The notes under the pieces were generated by a model, which was given only the letters and a program-made list of their open reading frames with translations, was not told the DNA's origin and did no database searches. 64,000 bases of DNA from Lentzea flava (GTDB lineage: Bacteria; Actinomycetota; Actinomycetes; Mycobacteriales; Pseudonocardiaceae), in contig NZ_BMRE01000001.1 of assembly GCF_014648475.1 (NCBI RefSeq), forward strand, positions 372,001 through 436,000, given 5' to 3'. The first letter of the stretch is position 1, and every line of letters begins with the position of its first letter. Below, piece by piece: positions 46,428 to 54,665 of the stretch. The position numbers and the translations under genes are program-made.

Positions 46428-47873
46428 ATGAAGATCGCGATGATGACCGAGGGCACCTATCCCCACCAGTTCGGCGGGGTCAGCGTGTGGTGCGATCAGC
46501 TGATCCGCGGCATGCCGGAACACGACTTCCACGTGGTGGCGCTGGTGGCCACCGGGGTCGAGCGACCCTCGTGGGAGCTCCCGGCGAACGTCGCCTCGGT
46601 CGTCAGCGTGCCGTTGTGGGGCAGCGGTCCGGCCGGGCGCAGGCCTGGCCGGGCCGGGCGGCGCCGGTTCACTCCCCTGCTCACCGAACTGGTCGACGCG
46701 TTGATGGACGACTCCGCGGCAGCGCCCGCTCGCTTCGGCCTGGTGCTGCGGGAGTTGTTCGAGTACGCGCAGGAGGAAAGTCTCAGCGGCGCGTTCGCGA
46801 CGGAGGAGGCGTTCGACGAGTTCGCGCGCCGGTGGTGTGAACGCCGGCCGGACGAGGCGCCGAGCCCGCCCAGCCTGCACGACGTGCTGACCGCGCTGCA
46901 GCTGCTCGACCACTCGTTGAGGGCGCTGTCGCACCCACCGGCGCCGGCGGACGTGGTGCACGCGGTGACGAACGGCCTCGGCGTGCTGCCCGCGCTGGCC
47001 GTCAAGTGGAGGCACGGCCGGCCGCTGATCGTCACCGAGCACGGCATCTACCTGCGCGAGCAGTACCTGCACGCCCGCAAGGGCCCGTACCGGTGGCCGG
47101 TGAAGGCGCTGTACCTGCGTTTCCTCCACCACCTGTGCGCGCTGGGCTACCGCGAAGCCGCACTGATCACGCCGGGAAACGTCTACAACACCCGGTGGGA
47201 ACGGCGGCTCGGCGCGCGCCCGGAATCCGTGAAGACCGTCTACAACGGAGTCAATCCGGCCGACTTCCCGGCTTTCGACTCCGAACCGGAGGCGCCCACG
47301 ATCTCCTGGGTCGGACGCATCGATCCGATCAAGGACCTGGAAACGCTGATCCGCGCGTTCGCGCTGGTGCACCAGGTCCTCCCAGAAGCCCGGCTGCGCC
47401 TGTTCGGCTCGCCGCCCGGCGGCCGCGAGGGTTATCTGCGGCAGTGCGAGGAGCTCGCGGCCGAACTCGGCGTCGGCACGGCCACGACGTTCGAAGGCAG
47501 GGTCGAGAACATCCGCGACGCCTACGAAGCAGGCCACGTCGTGGTGCTCTCCAGCCTTTCGGAAGGCTTCCCCTACAGCGTGATCGAGGCGATGACCTGT
47601 GGACGGCCCTGTGTCGCGACCGATGTCGGCGGCGTGACCGAGGCGATCGCCGACACCGGGATCGTGGTGCCGCCCCGCAACCCCGAAGCGCTTTCCGACG
47701 CGTGCCTGGTCCTGTTGCGTGACGCGGAGCTGCGCAAGCGGCTCGGCGTCGAGGCCCGCAGCAGAGCGCTCCAGTTCTTCACCGTCGACCAGGCGATCGA
47801 GACCTTCGACGACCTCTACGTGCGCGTCGCCGCCGGTCTCGTCCCCGGTTTTCCGGACGGAGACGGCAGATGA
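46428..47873 (+). CDS. PelF-like GT4 glycosyltransferase
   Basis: This 481-residue protein begins MKIAMMTEGTYPHQFGGVSV, the N-terminal signature of PelF, the cytoplasmic polymerising glycosyltransferase of Pel polysaccharide. The donor domain shows ISWVGRIDPIKDLETLI and LSSLSEGFPYSVIEAMTCG (the acidic donor motif), followed by AIADTGIVVPPRNPEALS. PelF uses UDP-N-acetylhexosamine. The insertion between the two domains (about 65-130) is charged and variable. It overlaps the next gene by 4 bases, which matches the pelF-pelG order of known Pel loci. Confidence 0.88.
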   Translation: MKIAMMTEGTYPHQFGGVSVWCDQLIRGMPEHDFHVVALVATGVERPSWELPANVASVVSVPLWGSGPAGRRPGRAGRRRFTPLLTELVDALMDDSAAAPARFGLVLRELFEYAQEESLSGAFATEEAFDEFARRWCERRPDEAPSPPSLHDVLTALQLLDHSLRALSHPPAPADVVHAVTNGLGVLPALAVKWRHGRPLIVTEHGIYLREQYLHARKGPYRWPVKALYLRFLHHLCALGYREAALITPGNVYNTRWERRLGARPESVKTVYNGVNPADFPAFDSEPEAPTISWVGRIDPIKDLETLIRAFALVHQVLPEARLRLFGSPPGGREGYLRQCEELAAELGVGTATTFEGRVENIRDAYEAGHVVVLSSLSEGFPYSVIEAMTCGRPCVATDVGGVTEAIADTGIVVPPRNPEALSDACLVLLRDAELRKRLGVEARSRALQFFTVDQAIETFDDLYVRVAAGLVPGFPDGDGR

Positions 47874-49300
47874 GCGCCGGAACCCTGTCGGGCCTGCAGC
47901 AGCCGGAAGTCACCGGCGCGTTGCTGGACACCCCGCCCGCCGCCCCCGCTCAGGACGGTGTCGACGCACTGTGCGAGCAGCTCGCCGAGGTGTGCCGGTC
48001 GGCGACCGATCCACTGGAAATCGCCGCGTCGCTGGAGTTCGACGGGCTCAACGACCAAGCCGTGCAAGCGAAGTACGGCTTCCCGGACGTGTTCGCGCTC
48101 GCCGAGGAGATGCACCGGCGCGTGCCCGTGCGGCCGGCCGAACCGGAAAGCCCGCCGGACCCGTGGCGACAGGGCTTCGGCCGCCCCGCACTGCACGGCC
48201 TGCTCTACAGCCTGCCCGCGGTGTGCTTCCCCGCGGCGACCGGCCTGCTCAGCGGCCCCGGTGCCATCACCGTGCTGCTCGTGTCGATGCTGGCGTCGTG
48301 GTCAGCCAGCCAGGGACTGGCCTACCTCGGCTACCTGCGGCTCGGCCGGGGCGACGACGCCGGCACCCGACACGTGCTGCGCTGGGGGATGTTCGTCCTG
48401 CTCGCCGGGGTCACCGGAGCGGTCTGGGTGGCGGGGACGATCACCTCGGCGCGGGTGCCGGCAATGGCTTTCGCCGTCGGCCAGGGGCTGTACCTGCTGA
48501 GCGCGACAGTGCTGATGGTGCTGCGGGCCGAACGGCTGCTGCTGGTCGTCCTGGCACCCGGATGCCTGGCAGGCACCGGGTTCCTGGTGCTCGGCAAGCC
48601 GTCCGGACTCGCGCTGGCGACGGCGTGCGCGCTGGCCGCGACGCCGCTGCTGGGCGCGGTGCTCGCGGCGTGGCTGACTCGTGGTGGCGAACGGAAGGTG
48701 TTGTCCGGCAACGAAGTGCTGGCCGCGTTGCCGAGTGCGGTGTTCGGCCTTCTCGCAGCGCTGCTGATCGCCTTCCCGGTGGTGCCGGGGTGGGGTGCCG
48801 GCGGATCGGGCGTCAACCCCGGTGCCCTGCTGGCCGCGATACCGCTGTCGCTGAGCATGGGCGTCGCCGAGTGGACGTTGTACTGGTACCGCCGCCGCTG
48901 CGCGAGACTGCTGCGCGGCACCGGCAGGGTCGGCCGGTTCCGCCGCCGGTCCGCGCTGATCCTGCTGGCCGCGCTCGCCCAGTACCTGACCGCCACCGTC
49001 GTGCTCGTCGCCGCGGTCGTGACGGGTGCGACGGCGCTCGGCCTCGTCGACCCGCAGTGGACGTCAGCACCTCAGGTCGTGGCCTACCTGGCGCTCGGCG
49101 GTGCGATGTTCCTGGCATTGCTGCTGCAGACGATGGGCTGCCGTCTGGTGCCCCTGGTCGCGTGCGGGGCCGCGTTCGCCGCGGAGTTCGCCGCCCGCGG
49201 GCTCGGCGTGCCCGCCCAGCTCGCCGCGACCGGCGGACTGCTGCTGTTCCTCACGTTGTACGCCGTGGCCGTCCTGTGCAAGGCGATCCGGCACGGGTAA
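47870..49300 (+). CDS. 12-segment membrane protein in the PelG position
   Basis: This 476-residue protein starts with a cytoplasmic N-terminal domain of about 90 residues (DPLEIAASLEFDGLNDQAV, YGFPDVFALAEEMHRRVP) and continues with about twelve hydrophobic segments to the C-terminus. PelG, encoded after PelF in Pel clusters, is a 12-segment exporter partner. Primary similarity is not obvious by eye, so I assign the role from topology and gene order. It would form the membrane part of the synthase with the PelF-like protein. The N-terminal domain is not known to me from PelG and could contact the glycosyltransferase. Confidence 0.75.
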   Translation: MSAGTLSGLQQPEVTGALLDTPPAAPAQDGVDALCEQLAEVCRSATDPLEIAASLEFDGLNDQAVQAKYGFPDVFALAEEMHRRVPVRPAEPESPPDPWRQGFGRPALHGLLYSLPAVCFPAATGLLSGPGAITVLLVSMLASWSASQGLAYLGYLRLGRGDDAGTRHVLRWGMFVLLAGVTGAVWVAGTITSARVPAMAFAVGQGLYLLSATVLMVLRAERLLLVVLAPGCLAGTGFLVLGKPSGLALATACALAATPLLGAVLAAWLTRGGERKVLSGNEVLAALPSAVFGLLAALLIAFPVVPGWGAGGSGVNPGALLAAIPLSLSMGVAEWTLYWYRRRCARLLRGTGRVGRFRRRSALILLAALAQYLTATVVLVAAVVTGATALGLVDPQWTSAPQVVAYLALGGAMFLALLLQTMGCRLVPLVACGAAFAAEFAARGLGVPAQLAATGGLLLFLTLYAVAVLCKAIRHG

Positions 49301-49327
49301 GGCACTGGACAGAGAAGGGATCGGTTC

Positions 49328-50323
49328 ATGGCGGGTCTTGTCGCAGTCACCGGCGCCGAGGGCTTCATCGGCTCACACCTGGTGGAGGCGCTGGTGCGGC
49401 GCGGGCACCGGGTCCGCGCCATGGTTCTCTACAACATGTTCAGCTCACGGGGCTGGCTGGACACGCTCGACGACGACGTGCGGGCACAGGTCGACGTGGT
49501 CTTCGGCGACGTGCGGGACCCCGCGTCGGTTCAGCGCGTGGTGGAGGACGCCGAAGTCGTCTACCACCTGGCCGCGCTGGGATCGGTGCCGTACTCCTAC
49601 GCCGCTCCGAGGTCCTTTGTGGACACCAACACGATCGGCACGCTACACGTGCTCGAAGCGGTGCGCACCTGCCGGACCCCGCGCCTGGTGCACACCTCCA
49701 CCAGCGAGACCTACGGCACCGCCCGAACGGTCCCGATCAGCGAGCAGCACCCGTTGCAGGCGCAGTCGCCGTACGCCTCGTCGAAGATCGCGGCCGACAT
49801 GCTGGTCGAGTCCTACCACCTGAGCTTCGAGGTCCCCGCGGTCACGCTCCGGCCGTTCAACACCTTCGGCCCACGGCAGTCGGCGCGTGCGGTCATCCCG
49901 ACGGTCATCACCCAGCTCGCGGCCGGCGCACATCGGCTCAAGCTCGGCGCGCTGGCTCCGACCAGGGACTTCACCTACGTGACCGACACGGCGGAGGCGT
50001 TCATCGCGGTGGGCACCGCGCCGGCGTCGGCGGTGCTCGGTGAGGTCTTCAACGCCGGCACCGGGACGGAGGTGTCGATCGGCACGCTCGCGGGCGACAT
50101 CGCGCGGGTGATGGGCGCCGACGCCGTCATCGACGAGGACGCGCAACGCGTCCGCCCCAAGGACTCCGAGGTCATGCGACTGGTGTGCGACGCGACGAAG
50201 CTGACCGACCGCACCGGCTGGCACCCGCGCCACAGCCGCGAGGAAGGCCTGAGAAAGACCATCGAGTGGATGTCCGATCCCGCCAACCTGGCCCGCTACC
50301 GGCCCGGCGAGTACAACCAGTGA
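49328..50323 (+). CDS. NAD-dependent sugar epimerase/dehydratase (extended SDR)
   Basis: This 331-residue extended short-chain dehydrogenase has the NAD motif TGAEGFIGSHLVEAL (8-22), the catalytic Ser/Thr and YASSK pair (HTSTSETYG; YASSKIAAD) and the substrate segment LRPFNTFGPRQS. It acts on a nucleotide sugar in the cytosol. The PFNTFGPRQS form resembles enzymes acting on UDP-GlcNAc or GDP-sugars. In this cluster a UDP-N-acetylhexosamine 4-epimerase role, as for fungal Uge3, is attractive, but a 4,6-dehydratase cannot be excluded. Confidence 0.85.
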   Translation: MAGLVAVTGAEGFIGSHLVEALVRRGHRVRAMVLYNMFSSRGWLDTLDDDVRAQVDVVFGDVRDPASVQRVVEDAEVVYHLAALGSVPYSYAAPRSFVDTNTIGTLHVLEAVRTCRTPRLVHTSTSETYGTARTVPISEQHPLQAQSPYASSKIAADMLVESYHLSFEVPAVTLRPFNTFGPRQSARAVIPTVITQLAAGAHRLKLGALAPTRDFTYVTDTAEAFIAVGTAPASAVLGEVFNAGTGTEVSIGTLAGDIARVMGADAVIDEDAQRVRPKDSEVMRLVCDATKLTDRTGWHPRHSREEGLRKTIEWMSDPANLARYRPGEYNQ

Positions 50324-50338
50324 CCTCTGGAGGCGAAC

Positions 50339-51067
50339 ATGCACGCGGTAATCATGGCCGGCGGCAAAGGCATCAGACTCCGCCCGTACACGACCCTGTT
50401 GCCGAAGCCGCTGGTGCCGATCGGGGACAGGTTCTCGATCCTCGACATCGTGCTCGGCCAGCTCGCCCACCACGGCTTCGAACGGATCACCCTGGCGATC
50501 GGGCACCTGGGCGAGCTCATCCGCTCCTACGTCGGCGACGGTGGACGCTGGGGCCTGGAGATCGACTATCACACCCAGGACTCTGAGCTGGGCACGATGG
50601 GCCCGGTGCTGGAGCTGCTGGACCGGCTCCCGGAAGAGTTCCTGGTGATGAACGGCGACGTGCTGACCGACATCTGCTACGGCGACCTCCTCGACCAGCA
50701 CCTGGAAAGCGGCGCGCCGCTGACCGTCGCGACCTACCAGCGTCAGGTCAAGGTCGACTTCGGCGTCCTGTCCACAAAGGACGGCGTGGTGGTGGACTTC
50801 GTGGAGAAGCCGACGGTCGACTACCGGGTCAGCATGGGCGTCTACGGCGTGAGCCGCCGGACCCTGAAGCGTTACACGCCAGGGATTCCGTTCGGCTTCG
50901 ACGACCTGGTCCTCGACCTCCTCGCCAGGAGCACCCCGCCCCACGAGTACCCGTTCAGCGGCTACTGGCTGGACATCGGCCGCCCCGACGACTACGACCG
51001 CGCCAACGCGGAGTTCGAGCTGATCAAGGAGAACCTGTTGAGGGGTGCGCGATGCGCGTCCTGGTGA
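50339..51067 (+). CDS. Sugar nucleotidyltransferase
   Basis: This 242-residue protein begins with the NTP-transferase signature AVIMAGGKGIRLRPYT and continues PKPLVPIGDRFSIL, with the metal-binding MNGDVLTD near residue 105 and the donor segment FVEKPTVDYRVSMGVYGV. Such enzymes couple a sugar-1-phosphate to a nucleoside triphosphate. A clear ribosome site (GGAGG) precedes it. It would feed activated sugar to the PelF-like transferase or to a side-branch. The stop lies 13 bases inside the next gene. Confidence 0.9.
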   Translation: MHAVIMAGGKGIRLRPYTTLLPKPLVPIGDRFSILDIVLGQLAHHGFERITLAIGHLGELIRSYVGDGGRWGLEIDYHTQDSELGTMGPVLELLDRLPEEFLVMNGDVLTDICYGDLLDQHLESGAPLTVATYQRQVKVDFGVLSTKDGVVVDFVEKPTVDYRVSMGVYGVSRRTLKRYTPGIPFGFDDLVLDLLARSTPPHEYPFSGYWLDIGRPDDYDRANAEFELIKENLLRGARCASW

Positions 51068-51948
51068 TCGGCGCGGGCGGCTTCCTCGGCGCGCACGTCC
51101 GGCGGGCCGCCCTCGACGCGGGGTTCGACGTGGTGACCGCCGGCCGATCACCGCTGGCGTCGTCGCCCCGGCACCTCCTGATCGACCTCGGCACCATCCC
51201 CGCGGCCGCCCTCGCCGAGCTCATCGCCCGGCTCGAGCCGGACGCGGTCGTGAACTGCGCGGGTGCGATCGAGGGTGACGGGCGCACCCTGGCGACGACC
51301 AATGTGGACGGTGTGACCACGCTCGTGCGAGCACTGGCACTGGCGGGCGGCCGGATTCGGCTGGTCCACCTCGGCTCGGCGGCGGAGTACGGTCCCGGCC
51401 AGGAGGGAATCCCGGTGGCCGAATGGATGCCACCGCACCCGATCGGCGACTACGGCGTCACGAAGCTCCTCGGCACGCGGATGATCGAGCGCGCCAGGGC
51501 GGACGGCCTCGACGGCGTGGTGCTGCGGGTGTTCAACCCGGTGGGCGCCGGCGCCGGGCGCAGCGGCCTCCCCGGTCGCGCCGCGGCGGCGCTGCGGGTG
51601 GCCGTCGCCAACCGCGAAGACCTGCGCCTCGGCCCGCTCGACGCGGTCCGGGACTTCGTCGACGCGCGCGATGTCGCCGACGCCGCACTCGCGGCGGTGA
51701 CGGCGGAGGAGCTGCCGCCGGTGCTCAACGTCGGCAGCGGACGTGGCCTGTCCTGCCGGGACCTGGTGAAGGAACTGCTCGCCGTCAGCGGTGCGAGCTG
51801 CGCCGTCCGGGAGGACGACGGCGGTTCGGCGCGCTCGGCAGGGGTGTCCTGGCAGCAGGCCGACATCACGTTGGCCACGACCGTGCTCGCATGGCGGCCA
51901 CGCCGGGATCTCGCCGACGCGGTGGCGGACCTGTGGAGGTCGTCGTGA
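51052..51948 (+). CDS. NAD-dependent epimerase/dehydratase (SDR)
   Basis: This 298-residue protein has a Rossmann start, VLVIGAGGFLGAHVRRAAL, a catalytic region with HLGSAAEYGPGQ and the Tyr-Lys pair YGVTK, and LRVFNPVGAGAG after it. It is shorter than and distinct from the SDR at 49328-50323. It probably converts a nucleotide sugar in the same pathway. It overlaps both neighbours (16 and 4 bases), so the genes are translated together. Substrate unknown. Confidence 0.85.
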   Translation: MRVLVIGAGGFLGAHVRRAALDAGFDVVTAGRSPLASSPRHLLIDLGTIPAAALAELIARLEPDAVVNCAGAIEGDGRTLATTNVDGVTTLVRALALAGGRIRLVHLGSAAEYGPGQEGIPVAEWMPPHPIGDYGVTKLLGTRMIERARADGLDGVVLRVFNPVGAGAGRSGLPGRAAAALRVAVANREDLRLGPLDAVRDFVDARDVADAALAAVTAEELPPVLNVGSGRGLSCRDLVKELLAVSGASCAVREDDGGSARSAGVSWQQADITLATTVLAWRPRRDLADAVADLWRSS

Positions 51949-52610
51949 CCAGGCTGGTCGTGCCCGCGTATTTCCACCCCGCTGTCCGTCCAGGTGACTG
52001 GGCCGAGCTGGCGCGGCATCCGCAGCAGGTCCGGCTGGTCGTGCTGAACCCGGCGAGCGGCCCTGGCACGCTGTGCGACGAGGTGTTCCTGCCGGCGCTC
52101 GAGCGGTTGACCGAGGCCGGGATCGCGGTCGCCGGGTACGTCGACACCGGCTACGGGAGCTGTCCCGCCGCGGACGTGCTGGCCCAAATCCAGCGCTACG
52201 CCGACTGGTACGGGGTGACCGGCGTCCTCTTCGACCGGGCGTCGGCCCTGTCCACCGACCTGGCCCACTACACCGCGCTCGCCGGGGCGGCGCGCGAGCT
52301 GGGCATGGCGACGGTGGCGTTCAACCACGGCGCCCATCCCGCAGAAGGCTATGCCGCCCAGGCCGACCTGCTGGGCACCTTCGAGGGCACCCTTCCGTCC
52401 TATTTGGACGCCGTGGTACCGCGCTGGGTGCGCCGGTGGCCCGCGGACCGCTTCTTCCACCTCGTGTACGAGGTGCCGGAGAACTACTTCGGCAAGGTGT
52501 GCCGACTCGCCGAGCACCGCCACGCCGGCAGCCTCTTCCTCACCGATCAAGGGGGGCTCAATCCATGGCACCGCGTGCCCGGCGGCCTGCTCGCCACGCT
52601 CGTTCCGTGA
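51945..52610 (+). CDS. GH135 (Sph3/spherulin-4-like) glycoside hydrolase family protein
   Basis: The GTG at 51945, with GGAGG 6 bases away, gives 221 residues. The family pattern of spherulin-4/Sph3 is visible: VPAYFHP at the start, VVLNPASGPG (about 31-40), IAVAGYVDTGYGSCP, the putative catalytic Asp in GVLFDRAS, NHGAHPAEGY and Glu in LLGTFEGTL. Fungal Sph3 cuts the N-acetylgalactosamine-rich parts of galactosaminogalactan and is required for its synthesis. In Sph3 an acidic residue follows the catalytic Asp; here it is Arg. No signal peptide is present, unlike the fungal enzyme, so it may act on the cytoplasmic side. Confidence 0.8.
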   Translation: MTRLVVPAYFHPAVRPGDWAELARHPQQVRLVVLNPASGPGTLCDEVFLPALERLTEAGIAVAGYVDTGYGSCPAADVLAQIQRYADWYGVTGVLFDRASALSTDLAHYTALAGAARELGMATVAFNHGAHPAEGYAAQADLLGTFEGTLPSYLDAVVPRWVRRWPADRFFHLVYEVPENYFGKVCRLAEHRHAGSLFLTDQGGLNPWHRVPGGLLATLVP

Positions 52611-53485
52611 TCGGCCCGGTCCTGGCCACCGCACTGTGCTTCGCGTGCGGTTCCGCGGGGCAGGCGGCCATGCCGACACCCCTGGCCCCGACCCCGGTCC
52701 CCAGCGCGACCGCGGCCCAGGACCCGCCCCCGGCTCCGTCCCGGGTTGCGCCTCAGGTGTCGCCGCTGCCAGTACCCCCGGCCACGCGCTGGGTACCGGC
52801 ACCGGGCACGGCTTGGCAATGGCAGCTGTCCGGCAAGGTCGACACCGGCGTGGACGTGCCGGTGTACGACATCGACGGCGTCGACAACGGCAGCGAAGTC
52901 GTCGAGGCCCTGCACCGCGCCGGACGCAAGGTGATCTGCTACGTCAACGTCGGCGCGGCCGAGGACTTCCGGCCGGACGCGGACGCGTTCCCCGCCGCCG
53001 TCAAGGGCAAGTCCAACGGCTGGCCGGGCGAGCGCTGGCTGGACATCCGCCGATCCGATGTCCTGCGCCCGATCATGGCGGCGCGTTTCGACACCTGCCG
53101 GGACAAGGGTTTCGACGCGGTCGAGCCCGACAACGTCGAGGGCTACACCAACGACACCGGATTCCCGCTGACGGCCGCCGACCAGCTGACCTACAACCGC
53201 ATGCTCGCCGAGCTGGCGCACGAACGCGGCCTGTCCATCGGGCTGAAGAACGACCTCGGCCAGATACCCGACCTGTTGGCGGACTTCGACTTCGCGGTCA
53301 ACGAACAGTGCGCCGAGTACGGTGAATGCGGTCGCCTGATCCCGTTCATCAAGGCCGGAAAGGCAGTGTTCCACGTCGAGTACAGCCTCGACACCGCGCA
53401 GTTCTGCCCCGAGGTCAAGGCGCTGGGCTTCAGCTCGATGCGCAAGAACCTCGACCTCGGTCCACCGCGCTGGCCCTGCCGCTGA
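52565..53485 (+). CDS. GH114 endo-alpha-1,4-polygalactosaminidase (Ega3-like), exported
   Basis: The ATG at 52565 has a strong ribosome site (AAGGGGGG, 8 bases) and gives an Arg-rich signal peptide over about 1-30, so I prefer it to the GTG at 52607. The product is 306 residues. A Pro-rich spacer to about 75 leads to the GH114 barrel: WQWQLSGKVDTGVDVPVYD, GRKVICYVNVGAAEDFRPD, the likely catalytic acids in FDAVEPDNVEGY and VNEQCAEYGEC, and a final SSMRKNLDL. Ega3-type enzymes cleave alpha-1,4-linked galactosamine. It overlaps the GH135 gene by 46 bases. Confidence 0.9.
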   Translation: MAPRARRPARHARSVIGPVLATALCFACGSAGQAAMPTPLAPTPVPSATAAQDPPPAPSRVAPQVSPLPVPPATRWVPAPGTAWQWQLSGKVDTGVDVPVYDIDGVDNGSEVVEALHRAGRKVICYVNVGAAEDFRPDADAFPAAVKGKSNGWPGERWLDIRRSDVLRPIMAARFDTCRDKGFDAVEPDNVEGYTNDTGFPLTAADQLTYNRMLAELAHERGLSIGLKNDLGQIPDLLADFDFAVNEQCAEYGECGRLIPFIKAGKAVFHVEYSLDTAQFCPEVKALGFSSMRKNLDLGPPRWPCR

Positions 53486-53490
53486 GCAGA

Positions 53491-54147
53491 TCAGCAGGTG
53501 ACCTTGACGGTCGCGTTCGCCTGGAACGACACGTGCACGTGGTCCATGTGGTTGGCCGTCGGGCTCCCCCGATCCTCCATCGCCGACCAGCCGCTGCCGT
53601 CGTTGTAGCGCTGGCGCCAGATCACGTAGGTGACGCCGAACGCCCGGCGGTTGGCCAGCACGTGCTCGGCCAGGGCGTTGCCGGTGGCGGGGTCGACCAT
53701 GAAGTCCAGCGCCAGGCCGAGCGGATGGTCGCCGGAGCCACCCCGGCCGGCGGCGCCACCGATGTCGTCGACGCCGAACTTGGCCGCGAGGTGGTGACCG
53801 ACCTGCGCCACATGCGGTTTCACTCCGTCCAGCGTGGTCGGACAGGGCGGCGGAGGAGGCGGCGTGGTGGTCTCGGGCGCTGTCGTGGTCACCGGAGGCG
53901 GCGTGGTGGTCGCCGGAGGTAGCGAGGACGGCGGTGCGGTGGTCGACGACGCCGTGACAGACCGCAGGTCCTGGCTGATGGGGGTGGACGAGGCGGCCAG
54001 CTGGGCGGCCGCGCCCGTTGGATCGATCGGCTGGTCGGAGTCGCGGACGACCCAGAAGGTCGCGGCCAGGCCCGCGGTGAGGGTGGCGGCGACTGCGATG
54101 GGCAGCTTCCGGCTGGGTGTCTGCTTCGTTCTATGTCGGCCCGGCAT
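53491..54147 (-). CDS. Secreted D,D-peptidase-like (ARB_07466/VanY-type) protein
   Basis: This 218-residue protein has an N-terminal membrane anchor or signal (about 15-34), a long Thr/Pro/Ser-rich linker (about 55-100) and a C-terminal domain with SGDHPLGLALDFMV and HMDHVHVSF. The His-x6-Asp and HxxH-like residues resemble the zinc site of LAS/VanY-like peptidoglycan peptidases. It would work in the cell wall. It is convergent with the GH114 gene, with only 5 bases between the stops, so it is not part of that operon. Confidence 0.8.
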   Translation of the reverse strand: MPGRHRTKQTPSRKLPIAVAATLTAGLAATFWVVRDSDQPIDPTGAAAQLAASSTPISQDLRSVTASSTTAPPSSLPPATTTPPPVTTTAPETTTPPPPPPCPTTLDGVKPHVAQVGHHLAAKFGVDDIGGAAGRGGSGDHPLGLALDFMVDPATGNALAEHVLANRRAFGVTYVIWRQRYNDGSGWSAMEDRGSPTANHMDHVHVSFQANATVKVTC

Positions 54148-54627
54148 TCGGGAACACCTTGCGTCGGGGACAGGGCATGGTCACGCGACGCGCAACATTA
54201 CGAAATGAACACGAGAACGTCACAGGCGAGTGTTGATGCTCACATCTCGGCTGGTGAGCGAGTCGCTACAGCAAGTGACAGGCAGAGGTCGGGACCCCCG
54301 CCAGTTCCGGAACTCACCGCGGTTCTGACCGCACCAATTGTGGGCCTCGCTCAGCAATGCCAGCCGGTTCGTCATTGCGAGCAGCCACCGCGACGGCCGG
54401 GCCTTCGACCTGAGCGGACCACTTCGGTCGCACCGCCATTCGCGTGCTGTCCGAAGACGAGCAGTGGACCGACGCCGACTTCTGGACCGGCAACCTCGAC
54501 GTCTACGAGTGGGAGGAATGGCGGCAGCAGCGTGCCGAGCTGATGGCCTTGGCGCCAGGTCACCGGCAGGGTCCACCAGCAGGCAGGGAACTCGGTGAAC
54601 CCGTGGCGTTCCCGCTCCCCGACCGCC
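54148..54627. other. Intergenic region with a possible gene remnant
   Basis: No complete gene is convincing here. A plus-strand frame open from about 54411 reads through VLSEDEQWTDADFW and DVYEWEEWRQQRAELMALAPG to about 54560, with composition like a real protein C-terminus but no plausible start or upstream domain. After that the frame loses protein character. It looks like the tail of a deleted gene. The first 100 bases should hold the promoter of 54147-53491. Confidence 0.35.
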
Positions 54628-54657
54628 GAGGGCGGCGACCAGCAGGTCGCCGCCCTC
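54628..54657 (-). terminator. Hairpin after the secreted-protein gene
   Basis: GAGGGCGGCGACC (54628-54640) pairs with 54645-54657 over a 4-base loop, just beyond the minus-strand stop at 54666. No T-run follows. Confidence 0.6.
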
Positions 54658-54665
54658 TCGTCAGG

